Assembly (NCBI RefSeq): GCF_011927725.1
Contig: NZ_JAATJC010000001.1
Span: forward strand, 1 to 64,000
Length of the DNA: 64,000 nucleotides
DNA from: Sphingomonas kaistensis
Lineage (GTDB): Bacteria; Pseudomonadota; Alphaproteobacteria; Sphingomonadales; Sphingomonadaceae
Direction of reading: 5' to 3'
Shown here piece by piece: positions 1 through 10,036 of this stretch. Each line of letters begins with the position of its first letter. Positions within the stretch are counted from its first letter, which is position 1. Position numbers and translations under genes: made by a program. A model generated the notes under the pieces. That model ran no database searches. It had not been told where the DNA came from and was given only the letters and a program-made list of their open reading frames with translations.

Positions 1-2
1 TG

Positions 3-455
3 GGGGTTGCGGTCGGCTCGGCCTTTGTCGCCGGGGTGCAGGCCGCGATCGCGGCCCACGCGCCGTACATCATCTTCACCGCCGCCGGCGGCGCGCGCAT
101 GCAGGAGGGCATCCTCAGCCTGATGCAGATGCCCCGCGCGACCGTCGCGATCGAGATGCTGCGCGAAGCGGGCCTCCCCTACATCGTTGTGCTGACCGAC
201 CCAACCACCGGCGGCGTCACCGCTTCCTACGCGATGCTCGGCGACGTCCAGATTGCCGAGCCCGGCGCCCTGATCGGCTTCGCCGGACAGCGGGTGATCG
301 AGCAGACCATCCGCGAGAAGCTGCCCGAGGGCTTCCAGCGCGCCGAATATCTGCTCGAGCATGGGATGATCGACATGGTCACCCACCGCCGCGACGTTCG
401 CGCGACGCTCGCCAGCCTGATCGATTATCTGGTTCCGGCGCGGGCAGCGGCGTGA
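3..455 (+). CDS. accD: Acetyl-CoA carboxylase carboxyltransferase subunit beta, C-terminal part (5' end outside window)
   Basis: This is the last 150 codons of the beta subunit of the carboxyltransferase that moves the carboxyl group from carboxybiotin to acetyl-CoA, the first committed step of fatty acid synthesis in the cytoplasm. The frame is open from the window edge. The visible stretch has the crotonase-like carboxyltransferase fold signatures of AccD: GGARMQEG, a long helix with MQMPR, the TDPTTGGV loop and [11 protein letters not shown], and the usual short tail. The N-terminal zinc ribbon lies outside the window. folC follows 33 bp downstream, the common accD-folC order in alphaproteobacteria. 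The family call is firm; only the partial extent limits it. Confidence 0.95.
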   Translation, partial: GVAVGSAFVAGVQAAIAAHAPYIIFTAAGGARMQEGILSLMQMPRATVAIEMLREAGLPYIVVLTDPTTGGVTASYAMLGDVQIAEPGALIGFAGQRVIEQTIREKLPEGFQRAEYLLEHGMIDMVTHRRDVRATLASLIDYLVPARAAA

Positions 456-488
456 GCCTGCTCCCCCTCCCGCCTGCGGGAGGGCGGA

Positions 489-1780
<1,292 letters not shown>

Positions 1781-1784
<4 letters not shown>

Positions 1785-3523
1785 GCGGTGTCGCCTTCCG
1801 CCGCGCGGGCCGCATCGCCCGACGGTACCGGCCCATTCGTCCGCGCGCGCCGCCCCGTCCAGCCCTGCCGCGCCCATTCGAGCGCGACGAACGCCACGGC
1901 GACCAGGCCGATCGTCGCGGTCAGGTAGAACACCGGCGCATAGCCGACCTGGTCGATCATCTCGCCCAGCGCCGCCCGGCCCAGCGAGCCGATCAGGAAG
2001 GTAAGCGACGACAACAGAGCATATTGCACCGCGCTGAACTCGCGGCTGGTGATCGACGACAGGTAAGCGACGAACGCCGCGCCCGCGAGACCGCCCGCGA
2101 TATTCTCGCCCGAGATGGCGATCAGCAGCCGCACCATCCGCAGGTCATGCCCGAAGGCGTCGAGCCCGAAGGTCCGCGCAAAGGCATCGATATAGACCGC
2201 CCCTGATGCGAGGTCGGCATAGAGGAGATTGCTCGCCGCCGCCACGATCGCGCCGATCATCAGGGTCGGCATCCGCCCCACGGTCGCGAACATGATCCCG
2301 CCGATCGCGATTCCGGCCATGGTCATGAACACGCCGAAGATCTTGGACGCGAACGCCACTTCGTCGCCGGTGTACTTCAGTTCCTGGAGATAGAAGGGGA
2401 AGGCGAAGCTGCCCCAGATGTTGTCGGTGATGCGATAGCTGAGGATCAGTCCCATCACGATGATGACGCCCCAGCCCATGCGGCGGACCAGTTCGGCAAG
2501 TGGGAGGATCAGCGCGCTATAGGCATGGTCGGCGGTGCGCTCGAGCCCGCTTGAGGCCGGCACGTCGCTGGTCAGGACATAGCCGGGCCGCGCGGCAAGC
2601 CAGTTGAATACCGCCGCCACGATTGCGGGGATCAGCACGGTCGCACCGACGATCAGCGGGCCATAGGTCTTGGTGAAGTCGCCCACGCTCGGCGGCTTTC
2701 CAGTCGCCGGATCGACCGCTCCGCCCAGCATGTTCGCCATGAACGCGCCCACCGTCCAGATCGCCCACGCCCAGCCGAGCCCGACGATGCCGAGCCCGAT
2801 CGCGCGCAGCTTGGGCGAAATCGCGCCCGTGCGGCGAAGCGCCGTCTGCTGCTCTTCGGACGCGGTGCGCGGGGTGTCGGGCGCGAGCAACGTCGCGATC
2901 AGTGTCAATCCCATGAACACGCCCATTACCGCATAGACCGTCGGCCAGCTCATCCGTTCGGACAGGACCAGCGCCAGCGCGCCGCCGATCAGCGCCGCGA
3001 TACGAAAGCCAAGCTGGTAGATGGACGACAGGATTTCCACCGGCGCTTGCTCGTCGGCGACGTCGATCCGCCACGCGTCGATCACCACGTCCTGTGTCGC
3101 CGATGCGAACGCGCCGACCACCGCGATCAAGGCAAAGGTGCCGAGCGCCAGGCGCGGATCCGACAGCGACAGCCCGAAAAAGGTCAGGGTGAGGATGATC
3201 TGGCAGAGGAGCAGCCACCCGCGCCGCCGCCCGAGCCGTTCCAGACCGGGCAAGCGAACCCGATCGACCAGGGGCGACCACAGGAACTTGAAGGCATAGG
3301 CAAGTCCGATCCACGACAGCACGCCGATGGTGGCAAGGTCGATCTGCCATTCCCCGAGCCAGGCGTTCAGGGTGCCGATCAGCAAGGTGAAGGGAAGCCC
3401 GGCGCCAAAGCCGAAGGCCAGCATCACCGCAGTCTTGCGGTTGGAAAGGGCAGTCCTGATCAGGCGCCAGCCCTTGGGCTGCTCAACCTTTGCCGTGTCG
3501 TCCGCTGCCGCCGCTGTCGCCAA
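1781..3523 (-). CDS. ampG: AmpG-type MFS permease (muropeptide/peptidoglycan fragment importer)
   Basis: A 580-residue inner-membrane protein with 12 or more hydrophobic segments. The first loops match AmpG permeases: FGFGAGLPFTLLIGTLNAWL, then WIGLAYAFKFLWSPLVDR and SATQDVVIDAWRIDV. AmpG brings anhydromuropeptides from the periplasm into the cytoplasm for recycling and, where AmpC exists, for beta-lactamase induction. Several alphaproteobacterial AmpG proteins are as long as this one because of an inserted cytoplasmic loop. The TTG start is chosen because GGGAAGGGA stands 7 nt upstream. It is convergent with folC and divergent from the Rieske gene, 109 bp apart. No ampC or ampD homologue is nearby. 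Confidence 0.85.
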
Positions 3524-3632
3524 GGACTATTCCCTTCCCGCTTCGTGCACTTCTCCTCGTCTAGCAGCCGCAATTCCCCTGAACAGCCCGTGAGTGCTTG
3601 CGCCCGCCTGCCGCTAGGCGCAGTCTGCCGCG

Positions 3633-4778
3633 ATGGACGCACCGGCCAAGTCGACCCGCCCGACGCCCGGCCAGCTTGCGCTTGCCGAACGGCTGGCAAG
3701 CGGCGGCGAGTTGCTGGGCGACGGGATCGTCCGCCTGCCCCCCGCGGTCTACACCGACGAAGCGCGGTTCGCGGCCGAGCAGGAACGCCTGTTCGCCCGC
3801 CTGCCACTGGTGCTCGGCCCCTCGGCGATGCTGCCAAGCCCGCGCACCGCCGTTGCGCACGACGGCTATGGCCTGCCGCTGATCGTCAGCCGTGACAGCG
3901 ATGGCCAGATCCACGTCCTCGCCAACGTCTGCCGCCACCGCGGCACCCGGCTGGTCGAGGCCACCGGAATCGTCCCGGCCAAGCGGATCGTCTGTCCCTA
4001 TCATGCGTGGGCTTACATGCCCGATGGCGCGCTCGCCGGCCTGCCCCGCGCTGACTGTTTTCCCGGCCTCGACAAGGACGCCATGGGACTTCGCCGCTTC
4101 CCCGCCATCGAGAGCGGCGGCCTGATCTGGTTCGCGCGGGATCCTGCCGCCGACTTTTCGCCTGCCGAGGCCCTTGCGCCCGATCTCGACGCCTTCGCCC
4201 TGCCCGACCTCCACCTCTACCGGCGGCGCACGCACGAGGTCGCCGCCAACTGGAAGCTGATCGTCGACGCCTTCCTCGAAAGCTATCACGTCCAGCGGCT
4301 TCACGCGCAGACCATCGCGCCCTTCTTCGACGACGGCATCACCGTCGCCGACCGCATCGGCCCGCACCAGCGCGCCGCAGTCGGGCGCACCGACTACCTC
4401 GGCCGCATCGATCGCGACGACTGGCGCCAACTCCGCAAGGCGATGACCTTCACCTATCACCTGTTCCCCAACACCATCCTCGTCATGAGCCCCGATTACC
4501 TCAACATCCTGACCTGCTGGCCGCAGGATGTCGGGCGCACCCTGGTCGAGGACATCATGCTGATCCCCGCGCCCCCTCGAGACGCGGAGGAAGAGCGGCA
4601 CTGGGACAAGAGCTGGACCCTGCTCGACGAGGGCACGTTCGCGGCCGAGGATTTCCGCGCCGCCGCGCTCTGTCACCGGGGCCTCGCAAGCGGGCTGGTC
4701 GACGAAATTACGCTCGGCACGCTGGAGCATGGCCTCGCCGATTTCCACGCGATGATCGACCGGGCCCTGGCCCGCTGA
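3633..4778 (+). CDS. Rieske [2Fe-2S] ring-hydroxylating oxygenase, alpha subunit family
   Basis: A 381-residue protein of the aromatic-ring-hydroxylating oxygenase alpha-subunit family. The Rieske cluster ligands are C100-x-H102 and C121-x2-H124. The catalytic domain has NWKLIVDAFLESYHVQRLH, which carries the two histidines and acidic bridge expected around the mononuclear iron. No beta subunit, ferredoxin or reductase gene is adjacent, so electron donors must be encoded elsewhere. The substrate cannot be told from sequence; relatives act on aromatics, quaternary amines and sterols. The ATG start has no strong ribosome site. Confidence 0.85.
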   Translation: MDAPAKSTRPTPGQLALAERLASGGELLGDGIVRLPPAVYTDEARFAAEQERLFARLPLVLGPSAMLPSPRTAVAHDGYGLPLIVSRDSDGQIHVLANVCRHRGTRLVEATGIVPAKRIVCPYHAWAYMPDGALAGLPRADCFPGLDKDAMGLRRFPAIESGGLIWFARDPAADFSPAEALAPDLDAFALPDLHLYRRRTHEVAANWKLIVDAFLESYHVQRLHAQTIAPFFDDGITVADRIGPHQRAAVGRTDYLGRIDRDDWRQLRKAMTFTYHLFPNTILVMSPDYLNILTCWPQDVGRTLVEDIMLIPAPPRDAEEERHWDKSWTLLDEGTFAAEDFRAAALCHRGLASGLVDEITLGTLEHGLADFHAMIDRALAR

Positions 4779-4781
4779 CCC

Positions 4782-5261
4782 TCAGGCGGCGAGCGGCCGG
4801 TTGTAGAGGATCACGCCGTTCGGTGCCTTGACCTTGCCCTTGCCCGCGATCAGCTCCTCGACCGCTTTCAGCGCCGCCTTCAGCCGCCCTTCGTTATACG
4901 GCTTGCACAGGACGCCAAGCGCGTTGCCGCCCCCGTCCTCGGGCGGATTTGCAGTCGCGAACAGCACCGGAATGCCGCGCGCCGTCGCCTCGGCAGCCAG
5001 ATCGATCCCGCTGCGCCGGCCGGTCAGCGTGATGTCGCTCAGGATGAGATCGATCCCCCGTTCCGGAGTCCCTGCTTCCTCACCGCCGGCGCGACCGACT
5101 TCGCGCTCCAGGATCGCCAACGCTTCACGCACGCTATCCACCGTCGCCACGACCGTGTAGCCGGCGTTGCTCACCATTGTTTCATTGTCGAACGCCACCA
5201 GCGGCTCGTCCTCCACGATCAGGATGCGCTTGACGTGACGTTCCTTGGTGCCGAACAGCAT
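4782..5261 (-). CDS. Single-domain response regulator (receiver only)
   Basis: A 159-residue cytoplasmic receiver protein with no output domain. Visible receiver positions are the acidic pair in VEDEP near residue 15, the phospho-acceptor aspartate in LILSDITL, the threonine in LFATAN and the lysine in LCKPY. The FAT motif before the phosphorylation switch recalls the FAT-GUY group of single-domain regulators that work in the alphaproteobacterial general stress response, although here it reads FATAN instead of FATGY. An upstream in-frame extension is low-complexity antisense of the next gene, so the ATG at 5261 is chosen. The start lies only 28 bp from that of the divergent pseudouridine synthase. 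No histidine kinase is adjacent. Confidence 0.85.
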   Translation of the reverse strand: MLFGTKERHVKRILIVEDEPLVAFDNETMVSNAGYTVVATVDSVREALAILEREVGRAGGEEAGTPERGIDLILSDITLTGRRSGIDLAAEATARGIPVLFATANPPEDGGGNALGVLCKPYNEGRLKAALKAVEELIAGKGKVKAPNGVILYNRPLAA

Positions 5262-5289
5262 CGTTTCGCCTTCGAAGAGGATTGACCTT

Positions 5290-6192
5290 TTGCCCCCCCA
5301 ACGACCGACGGGCCCCCGCGGTCCCCGCCCGCCGCACGGCCCCGCGAAATCGCCGCGTCGTGCCCCGACCGCCACAGGCGCGAGGCCGGCCCGGCCGATC
5401 CCGAGCGGCCCGCGGGGCAAGCCGCCCGGCCCCCCGCGCGAGACTGGTCCGCAGCGGATCGCCAAGCTGCTTGCCAGGGCCGGAGTGGCCTCGCGCCGCG
5501 ATATCGAGCGGATGATCGAGGACCGCCGGATCGCGCTCGACGGCGAAATACTGACCACCCCGGCGACCCTCCTCGAGAATCTGCGCGGCGTGACCGTCGA
5601 CGGCAAGCCCGTCGCCCCGCCTGCTGCCGCCCGTTTGTGGCGCTTCTACAAGCCTGCCGGCTGCCTCACCGCTGCCAACGATCCCAAGGGTCGCCCGACC
5701 ATTTACGACCGCCTGCCCGGCGGCCTGCCCCGCGTGATGCCGGTCGGCCGCCTCGACTATATGACCGAAGGGTTGTTGCTCCTCACCAACGACGGCGAAC
5801 TCAAGCGCCAGCTTGAACTACCCGCCACCGCCGTCGTTCGCCGCTACCGCGCCCGCGCGTTCGGAGAGGTCAGCCAGGCCCAGCTCGAGGAGCTTGCCGA
5901 CGGGATCGAGATCGAGGGCATGCGTTACGGCTCGATCGACGCGAATCTCGAACGCCGTACCGGTGCCAATTGCTGGATCGAACTGGCGCTGACCGAGGGC
6001 AAGAACCGCGAAGTCCGCCGCGTGCTCGAGCATCTTGGGCTACAGGTCAGCCGCCTGATCCGGGTCAGCTACGGCCCGTTTGACATGCTCGACCTCGACC
6101 CCGGCCAGGTCGGCGAAGTCCAGCGCGAGGAGCTGTTCCGCTTCCGCCAGACGCTGAAGACACCGGCAGCGAAGGAACCACGCCAGCCCTGA
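5290..6192 (+). CDS. rRNA pseudouridine synthase, RsuA/RluB family
   Basis: A 300-residue RNA-modifying enzyme. A disordered, proline/arginine/glycine-rich leader of about 55 residues is followed by an S4 RNA-binding domain ([22 protein letters not shown]) and the catalytic domain with [20 protein letters not shown], whose GRLD aspartate makes the covalent attack. RluB modifies U2605 of 23S rRNA in E. coli; the motif alone does not separate RluB, RluF, RluE and RsuA. The TTG at 5290 is preferred because AGAGGA lies upstream; a longer TTG start at 5245 would overlap the divergent regulator. It is followed by the rplY promoter region. Confidence 0.85.
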   Translation: MPPQRPTGPRGPRPPHGPAKSPRRAPTATGARPARPIPSGPRGKPPGPPRETGPQRIAKLLARAGVASRRDIERMIEDRRIALDGEILTTPATLLENLRGVTVDGKPVAPPAAARLWRFYKPAGCLTAANDPKGRPTIYDRLPGGLPRVMPVGRLDYMTEGLLLLTNDGELKRQLELPATAVVRRYRARAFGEVSQAQLEELADGIEIEGMRYGSIDANLERRTGANCWIELALTEGKNREVRRVLEHLGLQVSRLIRVSYGPFDMLDLDPGQVGEVQREELFRFRQTLKTPAAKEPRQP

Positions 6193-6207
6193 GCGGGCGC
6201 GCGCAAG

Positions 6208-6236
6208 TTGCCTTTGCGGCCCACCCGCGCTATGCG
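6208..6236 (+). promoter_or_regulatory. Possible sigma-70-type promoter of rplY
   Basis: TTGCCT and TATGCG are separated by 17 bp, about 75 bp before the rplY start codon, in a 118 bp gap with no gene. Matches are 4/6 and 3/6 to the consensus, so this is a suggestion from position and spacing only. Confidence 0.35.
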
Positions 6237-6310
6237 CCCGCCCGCTCCTGCATGGTCATCCCTGGAGGCGTGGGGAGCGGTTCTGTAATTCAATTCAAAG
6301 GAATGCACGT

Positions 6311-6946
6311 ATGAGCGAACAGCTGACGCTGACCGCCGAAACGCGCGATCGGGCTGGCAAGGGAGCCTCCCGTGAGCTGCGTAATTCGGGCCGGGTCCCC
6401 GCCGTTGTCTATGGCGCCAATCAGGAGCCGCTGAGCATCCACGTCGAGGAGAAGATCCTCGCCAAGATGCTCTCTACCGGCCACTTCATGAACTCGGTCG
6501 TGATGATCGACGCCGGTGGCAAGACGACGCGCACCCTTCCCAAGGACGTGCAGTTCCACCCTGTCACCAGCCGCCCGGTCCATGTCGACTTCCTGCGCAT
6601 TGGTGAGCACAGCAAGGTCACCGTCAACGTGCCCGTGCGCTTCACCGACGAAGAGGAAAGCCCCGGCATCAAGCGCGGCGCGGTGCTCAACATCGTCAAG
6701 CACGAGATCGAGCTCGTCTGCGACGCGTCGGAAATCGCCGACGACATCGAAGTCAGCCTCAAGGGGCTCGACGTGGGCGATTCGATCCACATCTCGAACG
6801 TCACCCTGCCCAAGGGTGCGGTTCCGACCATCACCGACCGCGATTTCACCATCGCGACGATCGTGGCCCCGTCGGCGCTGAAGAGCGACGAGGGTGACAC
6901 CACTGTCGACGGCGAAGGCGAAGAAGCCGCCGGCGACAGCGAGTAA
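6311..6946 (+). CDS. rplY: 50S ribosomal protein L25 (Ctc-type, with C-terminal domain)
   Basis: A 211-residue L25/TL5/CTC family protein that binds 5S rRNA in the large subunit. The N-terminal L25 domain is clear ([27 protein letters not shown]) and is followed by the beta-rich TL5 C-terminal domain and an acidic tail. This is the long form, as usual in alphaproteobacteria. AAAGGAATG precedes the ATG. pth follows after a hairpin, the standard rplY-pth order. Confidence 0.95.
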   Translation: MSEQLTLTAETRDRAGKGASRELRNSGRVPAVVYGANQEPLSIHVEEKILAKMLSTGHFMNSVVMIDAGGKTTRTLPKDVQFHPVTSRPVHVDFLRIGEHSKVTVNVPVRFTDEEESPGIKRGAVLNIVKHEIELVCDASEIADDIEVSLKGLDVGDSIHISNVTLPKGAVPTITDRDFTIATIVAPSALKSDEGDTTVDGEGEEAAGDSE

Positions 6947-6953
6947 CCGGTTT

Positions 6954-6983
6954 CTCCCCTCCTGCTTCATGGCAGGAGGGGAG
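6954..6983 (+). terminator. 12-bp perfect hairpin between rplY and pth that covers the pth ribosome-binding site
   Basis: CTCCCCTCCTGC and GCAGGAGGGGAG form a perfect 12 bp stem with a 6 nt loop, 8 bp after the rplY stop. No T-run follows, so it is a weak intrinsic terminator at best. Its right arm contains AGGAGGGGAG, the only good Shine-Dalgarno for pth at 6995. A competing 5 bp hairpin, AGGGG/CCCCT at 6977-6990, would disrupt it. Confidence 0.55.
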
Positions 6984-6994
6984 TTCCCCTTCCG

Positions 6995-7567
6995 ATGCAG
7001 ATCTGGACCGGCCTCGGTAATCCCGGCGCGCAATATGCGCTGCATCGGCACAATGTCGGCTTCATGGCGCTCGACACCCTGGCCGAGGTGCACGGCTTCT
7101 CTCCCTGGCAGAAGAAGTTTCGCGGCCTCATCGCCGAAGGCCGTATCGGCGGGCAGAAGATCCTGCTGCTGAAACCCCAGACCTTCATGAACGACAGCGG
7201 CGATGCGGTTCAGCAGGCGCTGCATTTCTTCAAGCTCGATGAAGGCGCGCTCACCGTCTTCCACGACGAGCTCGACCTTGCCCCGATGAAGGTCAAGGTC
7301 CGCGTCGGAGGCGGACTTGCCGGACACAACGGCCTGCGCTCGATCAACGCCGCTTTGGGCCCCGACTTCCGCCGCGTCCGCATCGGCATCGGCCACCCCG
7401 GCCATAAGGACCGGGTGACCGGGTACGTCCTTGGCAATTACGCCAAGAGCGAGATGGAGCCGCTGTCCGATCTCCTCGCCGCCCTCGCGTCCGAAGCCGA
7501 CTGGCTGGCAAAAGGCGACGATGCCCGCTTCATGAGAGACGTCGCCATGAGACTGCACCAGGACTGA
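6995..7567 (+). CDS. pth: Peptidyl-tRNA hydrolase
   Basis: A 190-residue cytoplasmic esterase that frees tRNA from peptidyl-tRNA dropped by ribosomes. Family motifs are WTGLGNPGAQYALHRHNVGF with the catalytic histidine, KPQTFMNDSG, the FHDELDL aspartate and GGGLAGHNGLRS. Length is normal. The ribosome site is part of the hairpin after rplY. Its TGA is 2 bp from the ATG of the following gene, so the two are almost certainly cotranscribed. Confidence 0.96.
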   Translation: MQIWTGLGNPGAQYALHRHNVGFMALDTLAEVHGFSPWQKKFRGLIAEGRIGGQKILLLKPQTFMNDSGDAVQQALHFFKLDEGALTVFHDELDLAPMKVKVRVGGGLAGHNGLRSINAALGPDFRRVRIGIGHPGHKDRVTGYVLGNYAKSEMEPLSDLLAALASEADWLAKGDDARFMRDVAMRLHQD

Positions 7568-7569
7568 CC

Positions 7570-8151
7570 ATGCGCCAGCTGTTTGCCACCCCGCTTTACG
7601 AAGCCGACCTGGAGCTCGACCTCGACGAGCTGGCCCACTCGATCCACAGCCTTGCCGAGGACGACGGCGCGGGCCGCCGCTGGGCCAGGGAGCATGGCTA
7701 CAAGGGCTACACCAGCTACGCCTCGCTGAACGACCTGCCGCGTCGCGATCCCGCCTTCGCCGACCTTGCCAGGGCCCTGACCCGCCACGCCGCCACCTTC
7801 GCGCGCGACCTCGCCTGGGACGTCAAGCCCAAGCTCGACAGCCTGTGGGTCAATGTCCTGAAGCCCGGCGGCCATCACAGCGCGCACATCCACCCGCATT
7901 CGATCCTGTCGGGCACGCTCTACATCGACATTCCCGATGGCAGTGGCGCGATCCGCTTCGAGGATCCGCGCCTGCCGATTATGATGGCCGCACCGACCCG
8001 GCGACCCGACGCGCCTGAGCCGCTTCGCCCCTTCGTCACCATTCATCCGCGCCCCGGCCAGCTCCTGCTATGGGAAAGCTGGCTGCGCCACGAAGTGCTG
8101 CCGGGCACCGCGCGCGGCGAACGACTGAGCGTCAGCTTCAACTTCGCCTAG
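7570..8151 (+). CDS. Putative 2-oxoglutarate/Fe(II) oxygenase-like protein (TIGR02466 type)
   Basis: A 193-residue protein resembling the TIGR02466 family, a double-stranded beta-helix group related to 2OG-Fe(II) oxygenases. Visible pieces are the start MRQLFATPLYEADL, LWVNVLKPGGHHSAHIHPHS with a histidine cluster, SGTLYIDIP, GQLLLWESWLRHEV with a distal histidine, and RLSVSFNF, where an arginine would hold 2-oxoglutarate. The substrate is unknown. It starts 2 bp after pth. The stop overlaps the stop of the convergent diguanylate cyclase in CTAG. Confidence 0.75.
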   Translation: MRQLFATPLYEADLELDLDELAHSIHSLAEDDGAGRRWAREHGYKGYTSYASLNDLPRRDPAFADLARALTRHAATFARDLAWDVKPKLDSLWVNVLKPGGHHSAHIHPHSILSGTLYIDIPDGSGAIRFEDPRLPIMMAAPTRRPDAPEPLRPFVTIHPRPGQLLLWESWLRHEVLPGTARGERLSVSFNFA

Positions 8152-9893
8152 GCCGCCAGCAGCAGCTGGTCGCGTCCCCCCTGCTTGGCGCGATACAAGG
8201 CCTCGTCCGCCGACTTGAGCGCGGCGGCCAGGCCATCGGAGCCGAGCGGTGCCACGCCGCCGCTGACGGTGATCCGAACCTCCGCAACCGTCACCGTCTG
8301 GCTCACTTCGCGCCGGATCCGTTCGCAGATCTCATACGCCTGCTCGATTGACGTGTCCGCGAACAGCAGGCCGAACTCCTCGCCGCCGAGCCGCGCGAGC
8401 ATGTCGCCCGGGCGGGTCAGCTTCAGCGCGACCTCCGCGAAACGCTTCAGCACCTCGTCGCCGGCGTCATGGCCGAAGCGGTCGTTGATGCTCTTGAACC
8501 GGTCGAGATCGAGCAGCGCGACGCAATCCGCTCCCGCCTCCCCGGCAACCATGCGCCCGCCCGCGGCCCGCTCGAACGCGCGGCGATTGTGCAGGCCGGT
8601 CAGGCTGTCGGTCAGCGCCGCCTGCACCCATTCGCGCTCGTCGGCCTTCGCACCGGTGATGTCGCGGATGTAGGACAGCAGTTCGATCGGTTCGCCATCC
8701 TCGTCGAGCAGGGCGCGGCCGTGGGTCGAGAACCAGCGCTGCTCGCCGCTCCGCACCACCGTGCGATAACTGTAGGTCCGCGCTTCGCCGCCCGCCGCAA
8801 GGGTGGCGCGATGCTCGTCCCGGACGCGCGCAAAGTCTGCCGCATCGATCAGGACCCGGCTGTGGCGCCCGACCAGTTCGCTCGGGTGGTAGCCAGTGAC
8901 CAGCTCGACCGACGGCGAGGCGTAGAGGATCTTGCCATCCACCGAGATGCGCATGATCACGTCGGTGCAATGCTCTGCAAGCAGCCGGAATTCGGCTTCG
9001 CTCCGGCGCAGGCTGCGATTGAGCTTCTGGCGGTTGTGCAGGTCGGCAGCGATCGGAATCACCGTCAGCACCGTTGCCGCCAGGTAGAATTGAAAGAATT
9101 GCATCCGGTCGCCGAGCGTTGCACCGGTCAGCGATACCGGACCCAGCCCCTTGGCGGTCAGCAGGCCCCCGACCCCCGTCAGCAAAGCAAGGCTGACTGC
9201 GGCGCCGAGCCGGCCGAGGCGGAAGGTCACCAGCACGACCCACATCACCGGCAAAAACAGGATCGGCCAGCTCGACTGCCAGAAGGTGAAAAAGACGATC
9301 AGCCCGACCGTCGGAAGCAGCGTCAGCGCCGTCTTCTTGTGCCGCTTCAGGATCCGCCGCGTTTCCTGGCGCGCGGCGCGGCCGGTCAGCATGTAGGCGA
9401 TCGGCGTCAGCGCCAGGTTGCCGAGCGCGTGGCCGATCGCGAAATGTTTCATGGTTGCGGTGAAACTGCCGCCAAAAGCCCACAGGACCGTTCCGGCGAC
9501 CGGGGCCATCAGCACCGGCCCGATCAGCATCGCCACCACGAACCGCCCGAACCAGCTGAGGCTGGCCATCAGTTCGCCGCTGCTGCGGTCGCGCTTCAGC
9601 AGATAGCCAGCGATCACCGCCTCGCCCATGTTGGCGATCAGCAGGAACGGCGCCACCGCCCAGCCGAGACCGAGGAAGCCCGTCACCAGGACACCGACCA
9701 CCGAGCAGGTCAGCAGCGGCGCCCACCAGTTGCGCATCGACGTTCGGACCAGCGCCGCGATCAGCAGGGCGCTCGCCCCCCACAGGAAGGCTACTCCACC
9801 GTCGAAGCGGGTCAGAGTCACCGCCAATCCCGCGAGCACAGCGTAGCCAAGCGCCAGCATCCATTGGCGAGCAAGCATCATCTTCAGGGTCAT
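8148..9893 (-). CDS. Membrane diguanylate cyclase: MASE1 - PAS - GGDEF
   Basis: A 581-residue protein. About eight membrane segments at the N-terminus (residues ~5-265) resemble the MASE1 sensory domain (FLWGASALLIAAL and a GEAVIAGYLL loop). A PAS domain follows near residues 285-405 (FRLLAEHCTDVIMRISVDGKILYASPS), then a GGDEF domain with DLDRFKSINDRFGHDAGDEVLKRFA and the active-site loop GGEEF. No EAL domain is present, so synthesis of cyclic di-GMP is the likely activity. The ATG at 9893 is preferred to an upstream GTG that adds a poorly structured leader. It is divergent from ychF. Confidence 0.88.
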   Translation of the reverse strand: MTLKMMLARQWMLALGYAVLAGLAVTLTRFDGGVAFLWGASALLIAALVRTSMRNWWAPLLTCSVVGVLVTGFLGLGWAVAPFLLIANMGEAVIAGYLLKRDRSSGELMASLSWFGRFVVAMLIGPVLMAPVAGTVLWAFGGSFTATMKHFAIGHALGNLALTPIAYMLTGRAARQETRRILKRHKKTALTLLPTVGLIVFFTFWQSSWPILFLPVMWVVLVTFRLGRLGAAVSLALLTGVGGLLTAKGLGPVSLTGATLGDRMQFFQFYLAATVLTVIPIAADLHNRQKLNRSLRRSEAEFRLLAEHCTDVIMRISVDGKILYASPSVELVTGYHPSELVGRHSRVLIDAADFARVRDEHRATLAAGGEARTYSYRTVVRSGEQRWFSTHGRALLDEDGEPIELLSYIRDITGAKADEREWVQAALTDSLTGLHNRRAFERAAGGRMVAGEAGADCVALLDLDRFKSINDRFGHDAGDEVLKRFAEVALKLTRPGDMLARLGGEEFGLLFADTSIEQAYEICERIRREVSQTVTVAEVRITVSGGVAPLGSDGLAAALKSADEALYRAKQGGRDQLLLAA

Positions 9894-10036
9894 CGTGGAT
9901 ATCGGTGGCGGATCAGGGTTAAGAACGGGTGAGGAATAACAGCCATTTCGGATGAAACTGGCACCGGACGTTGCCCGCGCGGCCACTGCGGGCTAGACGG
10001 CCGCCACTTTCCTTCCTCCTATCCGAGACACTCCCA

